DNA of 64,000 nt from Tetradesmus obliquus (GCA_030272155.1 CP126204.1:1293501-1357500); one strand, 5' to 3'; counted from the first letter of the stretch, positions 1 to 14,200 are shown. Numbers and translations are program-made. The notes: a model not told the origin generated them from the sequence alone.

Positions 1-1319
1 TAACATGGGATGACTAACAGTAACATATCGGCAACGAGTGCAGTATGATCAACAACAAGTTTAATAAGGAAACAATTTGATTTGCTTCTGTATGTGCGTA
101 TGGAGAGTGTAAGACACACCATCATGGTGCAATTGACGATGCTTGCTTGTTGCATGCCTTGACACGATGAGTGGACGCTCGTGCAACTCATCGTTACCCT
201 CTGATGTTCGACCAGGGACGAGGGGCAGTGCTGCAGCTGCAGCAGAGCAGCCTCTGCAGGGGTGAGGTGGTATTTGACTGCTGCGCATCAGATGGCATGT
301 GATCAGTGCACAGCACCGACAGATTCTAGCTTGCCAGGGACAGGAGCCAGCTCAGGAGCTCAAGGATGTCGCAAGGAAAGCGTGCTCAATCAGGTACGTG
401 ACAGCAGCAGCAACAGCAGACTATTCCTGCAAGCTGCCTTGTCAGCAAGGACAGGACAGCCCAGGCTGTACCGCTGTACAGCCGAACTGCATCAACATGC
501 GCACCAGCAGAGTATCAAGTGAATCTGTTGCTCTAGCTGCAGGCCGAGCAGCGGGAAAACCCTCCATGACTTACTGGAGTGTTGACAAGTGGGGCATGCC
601 TGCAAGCCAGCTTAGCAGGTGGGAAGCAATGTGTGACAGCGTGCTGCCACCACCACACGAGCTGCATAGCAGCAATGCAGCACAGAGAATCTGCTGCTTG
701 CAGGACAGCACAGATAGGCTTGCGCTGCAGCTGCTGCAGCTGTGTCCTGCAGGGTACTGTGGTGATGCAGCAGCTCACTGCACCAGGCTGCATTTGTAGC
801 GGCTTTTACAGCAGCTGAGCTGTGATTGACTGCTGTGGTAATGTGCTGCTGCAGTGGTGGTCGCCAGCCAGGGAGCTTGCAGGAGCCTTCAGTCGAGGTG
901 CTGGATGGGCTGAATGGTGAGCAGCAGCACATGTCGCGGCGGTGCAGTGCTGCTTCAGCACAAGCAACAGCAGAAGCAGCAGCACCAGCAGCACATGCAA
1001 GCTGCATCAGCAGCTGCAGTGTGCTTGCATCTCACAGGGCAGCACGGAGGCTGATGGGTACATGCGGAGGTTGCAGTGGAACAGCAGTTGCAGTGCTGGT
1101 GTTGGACATGTGCAGCAGCAGCAGTGGCAGAGCATGCACACAACATCATCACCTGCAGTTTGCTTGCACTGCGCAACGAGCGCAATGCACGGCGTATACC
1201 ATATTTCCATCATGCAGCATGGATGCATCAGCAGCCACAGAAACTTGAGCAACCTCATGTCACTGCTTGCAATTGCCGTTGCTTGCATCCCTTCCTGCCC
1301 TTTGCCTGGCCCGGAGCAG
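1..1319. other. Upstream region, no certain gene
   Basis: This stretch is rich in CAG/CTG and carries no recognisable protein. It probably holds the 5' part or an early intron of the giant EML-PLAT gene that follows. One possible coding exon is 338-393: it is preceded by a TTGCCAG acceptor and ends in a strong CAG|GTACGTG donor, with an open, Lys/Glu-containing reading. No family match was seen, so it is only a candidate. Confidence 0.4.
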
Positions 1320-2193
1320 ACCTTGAGCAGCGCATGCGCGCCACACTGGGGGCACTGGCCAGCTTCAACGAGGATGAGCGCATGCTGCTGCTGAGGTGCA
1401 CAAACTCTTCTCAGCAGAGGGCGCTCACCAGCCATGCATGTGGCAATGCGCTGTTGTGTCCAGCGCAGCCTGCATTGGCTCAATATAGCAGGGCCAGGAT
1501 GAGCAAATGCTGCTGCTGAGGTGCACCAGATGCTCAGCAGAGAGGCGCACCAGCCATGCCTGTTGCGTCCAGCGCAGCCTGCACTGGCTCAGCCGTATTC
1601 GCCTGCAGGGCCAGTGGCAGTGTGGACAGTGCTGTGCATGCTGTTGTTGAGCAGAAGCTCTTCAGGAGCAGACTAGCAGCAGTAGCAGTTGCAAGGCTGA
1701 TTGTATAGTTGTCCAGCAGCTAGACCGGGCAGCATAACACAACTCTCGCTCAATATGGTTGGGCACAGCAGCGTGGTGTTGTTACATATGAGGCCCTGGC
1801 TGCTTTTGCTGTCACAAGCCGGTTGAATCCCCATGCGCAATACGCTTCATCACATGCATGTGTGTTTGCAGGCAGTGCCGGCGTGAGGAGGCAGCAGCAG
1901 CGCAGCAGGGCCGCGCAGGCCCGCCTGGCCTGCTCACCACGCAGCAGCTGCGGCACGTGTGGCGCAGCCTGGGCTTGAAGATCAGCAGCGCAGCAGGGCC
2001 GCGCAGGCCCGCCTGGCCTGCTCACCACGCAGCAGCTGCGGCACGTGTGGCGCAGCCTGGGCTTGAAGATCAGCAGAGAGCAGGCTGCTGCGCTGTTCCT
2101 GAGGCACGGCTGTGATGCGCAAGGCCTGCTGCCGTATGAAGTGTTTGCTGCAAAATTGCAGGTGCGGCGAGTTCGAGGAGTCAGCTGGTGCAT

Positions 2194-2247
<54 letters not shown>

Positions 2248-5200
2248 CTTTGAGGGCGGCTGTGTGGTAGCTTCCGCTGGTTGGTTGCCGCAGCTCCGCT
2301 GCTTCACTGTAAGCTAAGCAGCAGCTGCTTGAACACGGTATTGTAGAGCCTTATCATGTACTCGTTATGTTGCAGGAGGGGTTAATTGCCAAGCATGTCG
2401 CTGAACCGTTCTTGCTGCTGCCTCCATTGCTTCTCTGTCTAACAGGGTAGTCCCGCAAGGCTACTGGCGCTTGAGCCTGAACAAAAGGTAAACAGAGCAG
2501 CCAGCAGGAACACAGCGCCATCTTGTGCAGCCAGTTCTTTAATGGATTTATCATGATCTTCTGGCCTTGCCTTAGGCAAATGCAAACCAGAGCTGTGGCG
2601 GCTCACCACGAACAGTGTTGCAAACAGTGTTTTCAACGCACATCCAGGACACTGTCAGCTGTGTGCTCCTGCTGCTGCTGCTGCTGCTGCCAGGGCCCGT
2701 ATCCTGCCTCAGGGGGTGACCCGTGCTTCAAGGGCAAGATCAGCTACCGGCTGTGCCGCAAGCCGGTCTTCCCGCCATCAAACTGGGACGGCAGCCTGGT
2801 TGCAAACTCAGCACGGCTGCCCAAGGTGGGCCAGCACTGCAAAGTTCATGCATTCCATGCGAGATGTGATGTGGCCAGCCATTGATGCTGCTGTAATGCG
2901 GCGCACAACACCTGCTGGCCTGATGTATAAAGGGATTGCATCGTCCTGGTTGAGCGTAGCGTCCAGGGTGTCATGAATGAGCATCATGCAGCAAAACAAG
3001 GGGAAGGTGAAGTCATTGAGACTTGCGTCTTGTGTGTTTGTGGCTGCAGGCAGGGCTGGCACTGGAGTGGGTGTATGGGTACAATGCCAGCAACACAGCA
3101 CCCAATGCCTTCTACACCTCACAGCAGAAGATTGTGTACTACGTGGCAGCGCTGGGAGTGGTGTATGACCCTGCAACACACACACAGCAGTTCTTCCAGG
3201 TGCGCGGAGCAACAGCATGCAGCGCAGAGCAGAAACTTGAGCTGCATCTTGCTGAATCTGATGCAGAATATCTGAAATAGAGTTTGCGCAGCTATATAAG
3301 CTGTCCGACAAGCAGTGTTGGCTTGCAGTGCTGCAGCTGGCAGCACAGGAATGCAATTCTGGGTGATTGTTTATGTAGTGCAACTTGACGCAAGCTTCAA
3401 CATTGTGGCGTGCAGGGCCATGATGATGACATCACATGCTTGGCGCTGCACCCGAGCCGCAGCCTAGTGGCAACAGGCCAGGTGGCTTCAGCACTTGATG
3501 GCACTGCCAACTGCCCTTTCCTGCACGTGTGGGACGCCACCAGCAGTCCGCCTGCCTCTGTGCAGCAGATTGACTTCCCTGCCGGTGGGCTTGCTGGGAT
3601 GCTGTGCGTCCAGCCTTTTGTGCTGCAAGCAGCCGCTCAGAACGCTGCAGTGGAGGCTGCAACATGTGTTGGTAGTGTTGTGGCCTGGCACAGCATATTA
3701 TTGTGTCTGCGCAAGGCAGCTTTTGGTCAGTGTGCGCAAGTGTGTGGCATGCCTGCTCAGGCCTGGGTGGTGGCGATGTGGCAGCTGTGGCATGGCCGCA
3801 TGCATCGGCGGCCCCCCTTCATGTAAGCAGCCGTATGCATGCATGCATGCATGCATGCATGCACACATCACCTGTGCGTCTGCGCTGTGTCTCTGCTTGG
3901 CCGCAAATTGTTAAACGTTGCTTTTGTGTATCATTTGCAGAGAATGGCGATGCCAGTGGCAGCCGCTTCATTGTTGCCATGGCATTCTCGCCTTGTGGGC
4001 AGCGCTTGGTGGTGGTGACGGGCGACAACAGGCACACCGTCAGCGTGTTTGCGTGGCGCACCAAGCAGCTGCTGCATCAGGGCGTAGGGCACAACGGCCA
4101 GCCACCACAAGTGAGCTGGATTGCGCGTCGCATCTACCCCTCAACGATCTGCAGTTTCATTAAACAATTTGGGCAATGTTTGTTCGCCCCCTCAGACGTG
4201 CAGCTCCAACTTCTGGTTGTAGGCGATGGTGATGCAGCAGAGCAGCAGCGGCTGACTGCTGACACATTTGTGCATGCCGCAGGTGTATGGTGTTGTGTTC
4301 AACCCCTTCATGCCGCAAGGTGCCAGCATGTTTGTAACGTATGGCGTGAAGCACATCAAGTTCTGGATCAGCGCGGTCGACGAGGTGAGGCACCGGTGGC
4401 ATAGCTGTAACACAGCGGGTGGCAGCCATGTTGCTGGAGCTGTAAGGCAGCAGCAATGCAGCCATAAAACTGGACTCGCCTTGATTGAGCCTGGCAGGCA
4501 TATACTTGCTGTATGCTGGTTTTGCCCTACTGCGGGATGCAAGCAGTGCAGGGTGCGGGCCCGCAGGAGCATATGACAGCGTTATGGACAGCAGCCAACG
4601 CTGATGCATACCCATTTTGAGGTGACGGTCGCTATGTGCCTGCCATGCTCTGCAGCTTGGCAGGGAGGGCTTCACCAGCAGTCACGGCAAGTTCCAGGCA
4701 GCCCCCAAGGCTGACGTGATGTCAGCAGCCTTCCTGCCAAGCCAGTGGCTGGTCACTGGCAGCCCAACTGGAGAGCTGCTGCTGTGGGATGCTCGTGCTG
4801 CACAGGCTACTTTTGGCTGCTGCTGTCAGGTGGGCTGATGCAGCCTGCATGCCTGCTGCAGCTTGGCGGCTGTAGGCTTGATGACGTGGTGGTTCAATCA
4901 CGGTCATAGTCGACACAGAATGCAACAGCTGTGTCAGCTGGTGGTAAGATGCCTCTGTCTTTTTGGGTTAAAACACCTAGCAGGACAGAATGCGCTGGCT
5001 GCCAGGTAATTCAGGCTTGGCATATCAGCTGACATGGACTGGCCGTTTCCTTGGGTGTAGCTGTTTTACTATCCGCTGTGGCCGCAGCCAATGCATCTTG
5101 CTTGTGCTGTGATGTTGCACTGCAGGTGGTGCAGGCGCATGGCCCTGGGCTGAAGGCACCCAGTGTGCATATGATGGGAGAGCATTGTGATGTGTGCGTC

Positions 5201-8200
5201 AAGGCACCATCTTAGATGCACCTTGTTTTTGGTGTGTCACATCGCAGGTGGTACAGGCGCATGGCCCTGGTCTGAAGATGCCAAGTGTGCATGATGGCCA
5301 GCCGGTGCTGCAGGGGGTGCGCTGCCTGGCGCTGCGCTGCAACAACACGGAGCTGGTCAGCTGCGGCTCTGATGGACGCATCTGCATACATGACATCACG
5401 GGAGACAAGCTGGGCAGCATATTGCAGACACTGCAGGTGGGGTTACGTGCTTGCAGCAGTGCAGTTCAGTGCTGTGAGTGTAGACCAGTTTGAGAGAGGG
5501 TGGTTACCAGTAAGTCGTGGCTGGAGGATTGAAGAATGTGCCAGTTTTCATGTCTCTGCATGCCTGGCCGCCCGCGCATCTGCCTGCCTGCCTGCCCGCT
5601 GCAGTTCCAGCACCCAGCCCAGTCGGGTCCTGCCAGCTTCAGGGCGCTGGACGTGAGGCGAGGCGGCAGCGAGCTGCTGCTGGGCACACACTGCTGCGAC
5701 CTCTGGGAGCTCAACCCTGCAGCAGCAACAGGTGGCATCAATGCATCACCATCAGCAGCAAGTACGGCAAGACCAGGATCTGCTGCTGCTGCAGCTACTG
5801 TGCTGCCTGAGCCGCTGATACAAGGGCACACTGGCGATGTGTGGGGTGTGGTGTACCACCCGCTGAAGCCGCACCGCTTTGTGACGGCGTGTGAAAGCAA
5901 CAGCATCTTTGTGTGGCATGGCAGGCGCAGGCAGCTCATGGTGAGCGGAGCAAATCGTCTTGTCATATTAGGGCAAGTCATGTGGGCAAGCCCCTTGGGC
6001 AAGCCTGCTACCTTTGCATTGCAGGCCTTGCATTCTCCAGTTGCGTCCATGTACCCAATGTACCTGATAACCGCACATGTAACCTGAGGCTGTAATACTA
6101 GTTCTAGTGGAAGGGCGTCTAGTGGCTGACAACCAAGCGTTGCATGCTGTTTGATTGCTGCTTGCTGTCTGCCTGCAGGCTCAGGTGGACATTGGCATGT
6201 CATCTCATGCAGTGGACTTCTCGTCTAACGGCGCACATCTGGCGGTTGGAGGCACCAGTGGCGCCATCAAAGTGTTGAATGCAGCAGACATGAACCAGTT
6301 GGTGGCGCAGGTGGGCCCCGCAGCGGCTGTGGTCAGCTGAGAGGCCTTGAGTACTGCAACTGCTGCGCATGCTGCAGTTGCTAGCGCTCCTGCAGTTGTG
6401 CTGGTTGATCGGCAATTCAAATCCAAAGTTCAACCACCAGAAAAACAAAAACCAAAATCTAACCGTGTGCTGGCTTTGCCAGATCCAGCCTGCAACCAAG
6501 GCATGCATGCCGCTGTGGTGTATGTGGTTGCTGCTAGTGGCAGCAGCTCACGCTGTTGCAATTTGTGGGTGGCTGCTGCAGATGCACTTCTCCAAGGAGG
6601 CCATCGATGACCTGAAGTACTCGCCCGACTGCAGCAAGCTGGCTGCAGGCAGCCACGACAACTTCATAGACATCTTTGACGTGAAGAGGAAGTGAGCGGA
6701 GTTGGGCGTGTTGTTGGTGGGGCTGTTCTTTCACCATGATGTGTGCTGCAACACTGATGGGCCTGCATGCAAGTATGTGTGGTTGGGAGGCTGCCCTGCA
6801 GCACCCTGGAGCAGCTTCAGCAGCATTTATAGCCTACTTTGTGCATTGCATGTGGCAGTTATGGCAGCGTGAATTCAAAATGAGCGTGCTGCTGCTGCTG
6901 CTGCTGCTGTCTTGCAGTTACTCACGCATCGCTCGTTGCAGCGGGCACAGCAGCTACGTGCGGCACCTGGACTGGTCGGCCAACAGCAAGGTGGTGCAGT
7001 CCAGCTGCGGCGCATACGAGCTGCTGTACTATAATGCTGCAACTGGCAAGCAGGTGGGGCCAGCTCCTTCTAAACACAGGCTGTAGCCAGCACATTGTTA
7101 GGCTGTCATTCCCTGGGCAATTGTTTGCATTGTTGTGTGTGCCTTGCTGCTGCGCTTGCAATCGCCGCAAGCTGATGGCTTGTTGCTGCTTGAGCCCTTC
7201 TGTCTCCTGCCTGTGCACGCTGTGCAGCAGCACCCTTGATGCGACCTGTGTCTATTCATGGTGGTTGCGGCGCTGCAGGTGCAGCAGAATCAGCGCGACA
7301 CTGCGTGGGCCAGCTACACCAATGTGCTGGGCTTCAGCGTGATGGGCATCTGGCCAGACGGCACAGACGGCACCGACATCAATGCAGTGTGCAGGTGAGG
7401 CACCGACATCAATGCAGTGTGCAGGTGAGGCACACTGGCGCATGCTGCTTGTTGGGTTGGGTGCCATGACTGTGCTTGACACTTCATGCTGCGTTGTGAC
7501 GCCCTGAAGCATCCAATGTTTGATTAGAGGGGTGACAGTCTTGGCTGTTTGCCTGTTTGAACATTGCAGCGATTCATTGCTCTGACAGATGTCCTGCAGT
7601 GACTGGTGGCTGTTGGCTGTTGGCTGAGGTGTGGGGTGTCTGGTGTGCACTGTGCTGTGCAGGTCGTACAGCCTGCCTGCTTGGGAGGCTGCTGACCCGC
7701 TGGCTGCTGCTGGCATTGGGCAGCTGCTCGCAACAGCAGGTGGGCATGCTGGCCTTTTTATACGGCTGGCAATCAAGCAGCTGCCTTCATCAGTTGTGCC
7801 AGTACCTGTTGCAGCTGTGAGATAACGTACATGGCAGCGGTTCTGGATCTTGACGTGCGCATTGAAACATGGCTGCAAGCCACTGTGGCGTATGCCGCCA
7901 CTCAACCGCAGTGTTCTTGCATTGTCGGGTGCTGCTGCAGGCGATGATGGGCGTGTGCGGCTGCTGAGCTACCCTTGTGTGGTGGATGACGCACCAGCAA
8001 GGTGCGCCAACAATGTTGCGAGCAACAGCCTGACTGCGCAGCAAAGGCTGGACAGGGCTTGACATACTGCTTCTGGCTGCGAGGTCCAGCAGTCATCACA
8101 GTCATGCTAGGTTGCCAGAGCTTGCTGCTTGCAGGCGGTCAGTAGATTCTGTGTCCTCCACACGGCCGTCCTGCGTTATCTTTGGTGTCTGCAGGGTTTA

Positions 8201-11200
8201 TCCAGGCCACTCTTCTCATGTGATGAATGTGCGCTTCTCACCGCACAACAAGTGGGTGGCGTCAGTGGGTGGCAAGGACAGGGCTGTCTTCCAGTGGCGG
8301 CTGCAGCTGCAGCCACGCCAGCAGGAAGCCCAGGCAGCAGCGCCACTGCCTGAGGTGTTTATGTACCCTGCACGCCAGAAGCGGCTGCTGCAGGATGCGA
8401 CAGCTTCTGTTGCCCCTGCTGCAAAGGTAGGGCTTGCTACTGCTAGGCAAAGGTTCTGCCTTTCTTGAACTTATGCTGTGTTGTGCGCATGCTGTCATTG
8501 TCCTGAAAGTTTTTGGTGCTGGCTGCATGAAAACAAACAGCAGCACAGCCATGCTGTTTGGCATGCTCCACAATTAGTTGACTGCTTGCTGTTCTCTGTG
8601 CTGCTGCTGCTGACACAGGAGTTTGTGCCAGTGGCGCCAGCCCCACCTCCGCCACCTGCACAGCATGTGTACGAAGTCACAACTGTCACCTCAGACATCA
8701 GGTGAGCGCTGCATGCAGGTGGCAGCGCTGCTGGGTTGAAGAACATCAGCATAGTGCTGTCCGTACTGTGTAGCTGTTTACGCAGCAGGCACATTGACAA
8801 TGCCACAATAGCATGATGGCTATTATACATGCCATGCTTGCCAACCCTAGTGCTTGTTGTTCGGTGGTGCAGGGCTGCTGGTACAGACTGTGGCGTGTTC
8901 ATCATCCTGTACGGCTCTGGCGGCCACAGCGGGGAGCTCAAGCTGGAGAACCACCCCAGCAACTTCAGCAGGGGCAGGACAGGTGACACTATAGTAGAAT
9001 CAGAACATGATGCTGGCAGTGACAGATCTTCAGACTTGATTGTACACTCTCTGCTGCAGCACATGCGTAAGCTGCAGCGGCTGTGCATCGACAGTGGTTG
9101 CACACGCTGCCTCCCTGATTCATTTGCATGCTGCCACCACCGCAAGACATGGGGCAGCCGCCATATACATGTAGCAACTTTGCTTCACCAGTGCAGGATT
9201 TTCGCACGCCTTGACCAGAATAGTCAGACACACTGCTGCTGTGCAGACAGCTTCACACTCACGCTCCCCCTGGACCTGGGGCAGCTGCAGCGGCTGCGCA
9301 TAGGGCATGACTCCAAAGGCAGCCTGCCCAGGTGGCACCTGGGCCATGTGGTGGTGACAAAGAAGGACGGCAGCATGGCTCCTCCAGTCACCTTCCCATG
9401 CGGTGAGTTGTGTTTGTCTCTAACACTCACGCTTTCACTTTGTAAAGATTGGCATGTGGTGATTGTGTCAGTCTGTGCCTGCAGGGACAGCTCTGCTCGG
9501 TGATGTTGGAACGCCTGCTCTTGTTGCACAGCTGTTACGTGCTGCTGCTGTGGATGCTGCTGTTACTACTGCAGGTGCCTGGTTTGCCAAAGACGAGGGC
9601 GATGGCGCAACAGCAAGAGTTCTGCTGCCTGGCTCGCTTGATGGCTCAGGCGTGTCATCATCTGCTGCGGCTGACCCCAAGCAGCCCAGGCGGTACAAAC
9701 TGGAGGTGGGCTGAGCTGCTGCTGCCGCTGTGATGTCATGCTTTTTGTCTGTGTTGTGTTTATTTTGGCCTTTACTGCCTGCACTGCACAAGACAGCTTT
9801 AATGTGTTGATGCCTGCATGGCTGGCAGCAATCACAATGCCTGCCTGACATGTTTGCTGTTGCTACATGCCCCATGGTACTGTGCGCATGTCAAACAGAT
9901 GACATCGTTTACAGCAGATGCTGTTGATGCCATTGCACCGCCAAACAATCTTTGATGTGTGCGCAGGTGAAGACGTCGGATGTGCGGGGTGCAGGCACAG
10001 ATGCCAACGTGACTGTCACCTTCATTGGCACAGCAGGCAGCAGCGGGCCCCACAAGCTGGTGAGAAAGCTGCTGCACATATTGTTTTGGTGCGTTTGCAA
10101 TGCTCGATGATGCGTTCGTTCTTCCAATGTGCATGTCTCCCTTATGCTGTTTCCTGAGGGATTCCAACTTTGTTCTTTGACACACGTTATATATCCTGGC
10201 GGCTGCAAATCGCCTGCCCCTCTGCAGGAGAGCAGCAAGAACGACTTTGAGCGTGGCAGCTGCTGCTGCTTTGAGTTGGATGCTGCAGTGGGGGAGCTGC
10301 AGGCGCTGCGCATCGGGCATGACAACAGCGGCCTGGGGCCCACCTGGCACCTGCAGGTGTGCCTGCTTGTTGGACATGCAGGTTGCAACCGTGTAACTGA
10401 TCTGCATGCACTGGACTGCTGCAAGCAGGTCGCAGCCGTTAGCTGTTGCAGCCAGCTGCTGTAAGCGTGACTCCGTTGCATGCTGCTCAGACGATTCGAT
10501 AATCTGGCGTGCTATGAACACAGCATGCTGCTGACTTGTTGGGCGGAAGCGGCTGCGGAAGCTGACAAATACCTTGCTGTGGTTGCTGTCGTTATTGCTG
10601 CTACACTTTATGCTTCTGCAGGAGGTGCTGGTGAGCAGTGCCGGCATGGCACCGCTGCAGTTTGTGGCCAACCGCTGGCTGGCAGTAGATGAGCTGGACT
10701 GCAGCACCTACGTGACGCTGACAGCCAGCGGGGGCAAGGCAGCGCCAACAACCAAGTACATGATACAGGTAGGCCGTATGCTGTGCACTTGCTGACAATA
10801 GAGCGCCTTACATTGAGGCTGCAGAATGTGAATAAAGAACAGGACGTCCTTGACTGCAGCTGTGTAACATTGCCAACCCTGAGGATCTGTACGGTATCTG
10901 TATGCTGAGGTTGCGCGCATCCACTTGATGACACAAAACCAAAACCTGCATGCTGAGCAGGTGTATACCAGCGACCTACGGGGAGCAGGTACAGATGCGC
11001 GTGTGTTCATCAGGCTGGAGGGCCAGGGCGGCAGAGACAGCGGCCCGCTGCGGCTGGAGAACAGCAAGAACAATTTTGAGCGCGGCGCACAGGTGCGCCA
11101 ATGCACCCACCGGTGCATGAGCAGGCTGAGGCTATGCTCTGCACAAAAACGCACCAGGCGGCTGCTGCAATGCGTTCTGGTGTGCACCCTGTCTACTGCT

Positions 11201-14200
11201 GCCCATTGAAGCCAGGGCACTGACGCACCAGCAACTCCAGCAGCAGCTGCTCTGTTTGCATCTCATCATGCGTATGCCTCTGCTGTATGCAGGATGTGTT
11301 CCATGTGGAGCTGCCTGACCTAGGGGAGCTGGCTGCAGTGGAGGTCGGGCACGACAACTCGGGGGCAGCACCCGGTGCGTGGCAAGCACAGCAGCACCCT
11401 GCCTTGCCTTGCTTGTGCCCAATTGCCTTCATATTGGTGGTTCGTGTGCAGGCCGCTTCTCATGCAAAACACACAAACGATTGACAGTGTCACACATCAA
11501 CCAACGTTCCATCTGCTGTTGCAACCCGCTTTCTGTTACAGGCTGGCACCTGGAGCAGGTGGTGGTGGTGGATGAGGGCACCGGCAAGCGTTGGAGCTTC
11601 AGCTGCGACAGGTGGGCTGCTCCACAACCAGTTTGCTGCTGCGCTGCTGCTACTGCTGCTGCCGCACTGGTTGGCAGAACTGATGCTTGACACTGTAAAG
11701 TGGTGCTTTGAATGTTTGCACGCAGCACTTACACTGTGCCTGTTCACTAGCTTGGGTTTGGGGTCGACCCACTCACCAATGCACAGCAGGCCAACCTCGT
11801 CAATGCCGATACAGCTCCTCCCTGCCTTCCTCAGTTTAATGCTGCTGCTGTGGTGATGGCTGCGGTGCAGGTGGCTGGCCAAGGGCGAGGACGACGGCCT
11901 CATCAAACGGCGCCTGCTGCCCTCAGCAGCATCAGCAGCAGCCACCTACCGCGTCACAACCTACACCAGGTGAGGCCTTCACATGTGTAACCAGCAGGCA
12001 CACCTCGTGGCTTGCAACAGCCCTGCCTTGTCACATCAGATGGGCTGCACCGGACACGGACACGTGCTTACCACACGGCCTGCAACTCTGTTGCCCTGCT
12101 GCCTGCTGAGCCTCAGCAGGTCTGCAGCGCTGTAATGCTGCTGTTGCTGCTGCTGCTGCTGCTGTCCTTGCAGTGATGTGCGCGGCGCTGGCACTGATGC
12201 TGCAGTGTGGCTCGAGCTGATGGGGGAGCTGGAGGGCAGGGCCACCCAGGTGGGCTCGCAGGGCTGAGCTTAGTTTGTGGGTATGTGCGCAGCCTTCAGG
12301 AAACATGGTTCTGTGGATAAGACTAGGGCGGCCATATGTCACACCAATCTGCCGCAGTCACACACTGCTGCCGGTACTGCTGCTGCTGCTGCTTGTGCTG
12401 ACGCGCAGAGCCCAAGGTTGCCCCTTGACAACAGCTCCAACAACTTTGAGCGAGGTGAGCTTGTGCTCAATTTGTGCACACATGTGGGACTGTGCAGAGA
12501 CTGAACTGGGTCAGGGTTTTCAGGTCAATGCTTGCCGATGTGTGGAGGCTGCAACATATATGCCATCTGCTCATTGTAAATGCGCAACGCTTGCGTGCTG
12601 CTGCTGCCTGTCGTCCTGTCATGATCGTCTGTTTCTGCCGCTGCTGCTGCGGCTGCTGCTGCTGCCCCAGGTGCTGTTGACAGCTTCCTGCTGAAGAAGC
12701 TGCGCTGCCTGGGCAAGCTGACAGCAGTGCGCATCGGGCATGACAACAAGGGCATGGCTCCAGGTGCGGCTGGGGCAGGCACGCAACACTGCAACCAGGC
12801 CAGACAGCCTGACTCTAGCAACACATGGCAGCGCACATCACATCACACAGCCGTGGGAGGTAGATATGGTTGGTCGTGTTTGACCCCTTACGTGCAGCGC
12901 CGACCACCAGCGCTGTTGACTGACAATCACTTGTAGCATGAACAAGCCTGACTGCAACTTACCAAATAATGCATGGTGTTTGCCATGTGTGTATCTGCCC
13001 TGCCAGGCTGGCACCTGGATCATGTGGAGGTGGTGGTTGATGCATCAGGCATCAACATAGCAAGTCATGTAGTGCAAGGCACTTACTAAGACGTCTGCAT
13101 GCCTTCCCGTCTCCGCCCTGTATGCATGTGCTGCTGTTGTCTATATGGAACCCGCCAGGCTGGCACCTGGACCATATGGAGGTGGTGGATGATGCATCAG
13201 GCACGACCTACTACTTCCCATGCAGAGCCTGGCTTGACAAGAAGGAAGGGGATGGGGCAACAGAGCGCCTGCTCAAGGCAAGTGATACACACCATGCATG
13301 TGCATACACCTATTGATACGCAATGGCAGCAAGCTGTGCATCAGCTGCTTGTTCATAGCCTAGCAAAGTACCGGCAGTACTCTGATGGCATGCAACAGCA
13401 ATAGCGCAGCATACGATAGCGGCGGGAAGCTTATCATGCATATACCACACTGCAAATGTTGTGCCTGCAGGCGGCATCTGAGGAGGATGTGGCGTCAGCA
13501 GCCAAGCTGCCATACAAAGTTGTGGTGACAACCTCAGACATAAAGTTTGCTGGCACAGACGCCAACGTGTTCATTGAGATCTGCGGGGAAAGGTGAGTTC
13601 TGTGTGGGCATACACCGCTTTGGATCATGTAGCTTGTTCAATACAAGCTGCTACTGTATGCATAACCAATTGTGCCTGAAGATGTCCCGTAAGACTAGTC
13701 TGCATACAGAGGCACAGCCCACCCTATAAAATGCCACCATCAGTTGTGCAAAAGCAACATTGTTGACGTGTTGTGAGTATGTGGTGTCACTGCAGGGACG
13801 GCAAGTTCACCAGCAGTGGAAGGGTGCCGCTGAACAGTTCAGCCAACAACCTCGAGCGAGGTGAGCTGCTACTGCTTGCGCAAAAGACAGCGCTCCTTAT
13901 GCAGCCTTCACGCAAGTGCCGTAGCTGCCATGTTGCAGGAGACAGCCATGCATTGGCGTCTGTTTGTTCCTTCTAATGCTGGCAGCAGGGTCTGCATATT
14001 GCTTACTAAAGCTACTAGCAGACACAGTACGACTTTGCTGTGTGGGCTTGCAGGGGCCATCGACACGTTCAACCTAATGCTGCCCAACCTTGGCAGCATC
14101 AGCAAGATCCTCATCGGGCACGACAACGCTGGCGCAGGCGCGGCATGGCACCTCGCCTCAGTGGAAGTTGTAAGCATCAGCAGCTGCCAGAGCCTCAAGT

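Larger units (their letters stand above)
1320..2161 (+). other. EF-hand-like N-terminal region of the EML-PLAT gene
   Basis: Exon 1320-1395 encodes a helical stretch (LEQRMRATLGALASF...). Its phase-2 donor joins exon 1871-2161, which reads LLTTQQLRHVWRSLGLKIS, then REQAAALF, HGCDAQG and FAAKLQ. The spacing resembles an EF-hand pair, as in calcium-binding regulators, but the acidic loop is weak, so calcium binding is uncertain. Exon 2694-2825 then gives a Gly/Pro/Cys-rich linker (GGDPCFKGKISY, NWDGSL) leading into the HELP motif. The tandem 88-bp repeat at 1901-2076 lies inside the second exon. Confidence 0.6.
2694..8426 (+). other. HELP motif and tandem WD40 propellers (EML type)
   Basis: Exon 3050-3199 carries the HELP signature (LEWVYGYNA, KIVYYVAALGVVY, QQFF). 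About a dozen WD repeats follow in the EML order: GHDDDITCLALHP with VATGQV at 3416-3584; MAFSPCGQRL with TGDN at 3941-4110; VVFNP and KFWI at 4283-4384; TGSPTGELLLWD at 4656-4829; VSCGSDGRICIHD at 5248-5436; GHTGDVWGVVYHP at 5605-5940; AVGGTSGAIKVL at 6179-6310; AIDDLKYSPD with GSHDNFIDIFDV at 6582-6691; IARCSGHSSYVRHLDWS at 6918-7053; NVLGFSVMGIWPDGTD at 7279-7394; DDGRVRLLSYP at 7941-8001; GHSSHVMNVRFSPHNKW with VFQWR at 8195-8426. One HELP-propeller unit is present, unlike animal EML5/6, which have three. The fold normally binds tubulin; the binding here is inferred. Confidence 0.88.

Noticed and set aside
299..1519. Several overlapping ORFs of 80-160 codons at the window start
   Set aside because: Composition is Cys/Ser/Ala/Gln-rich from CAG/CTG triplets in every frame on both strands; only the 1320-1395 exon joins onward in phase.
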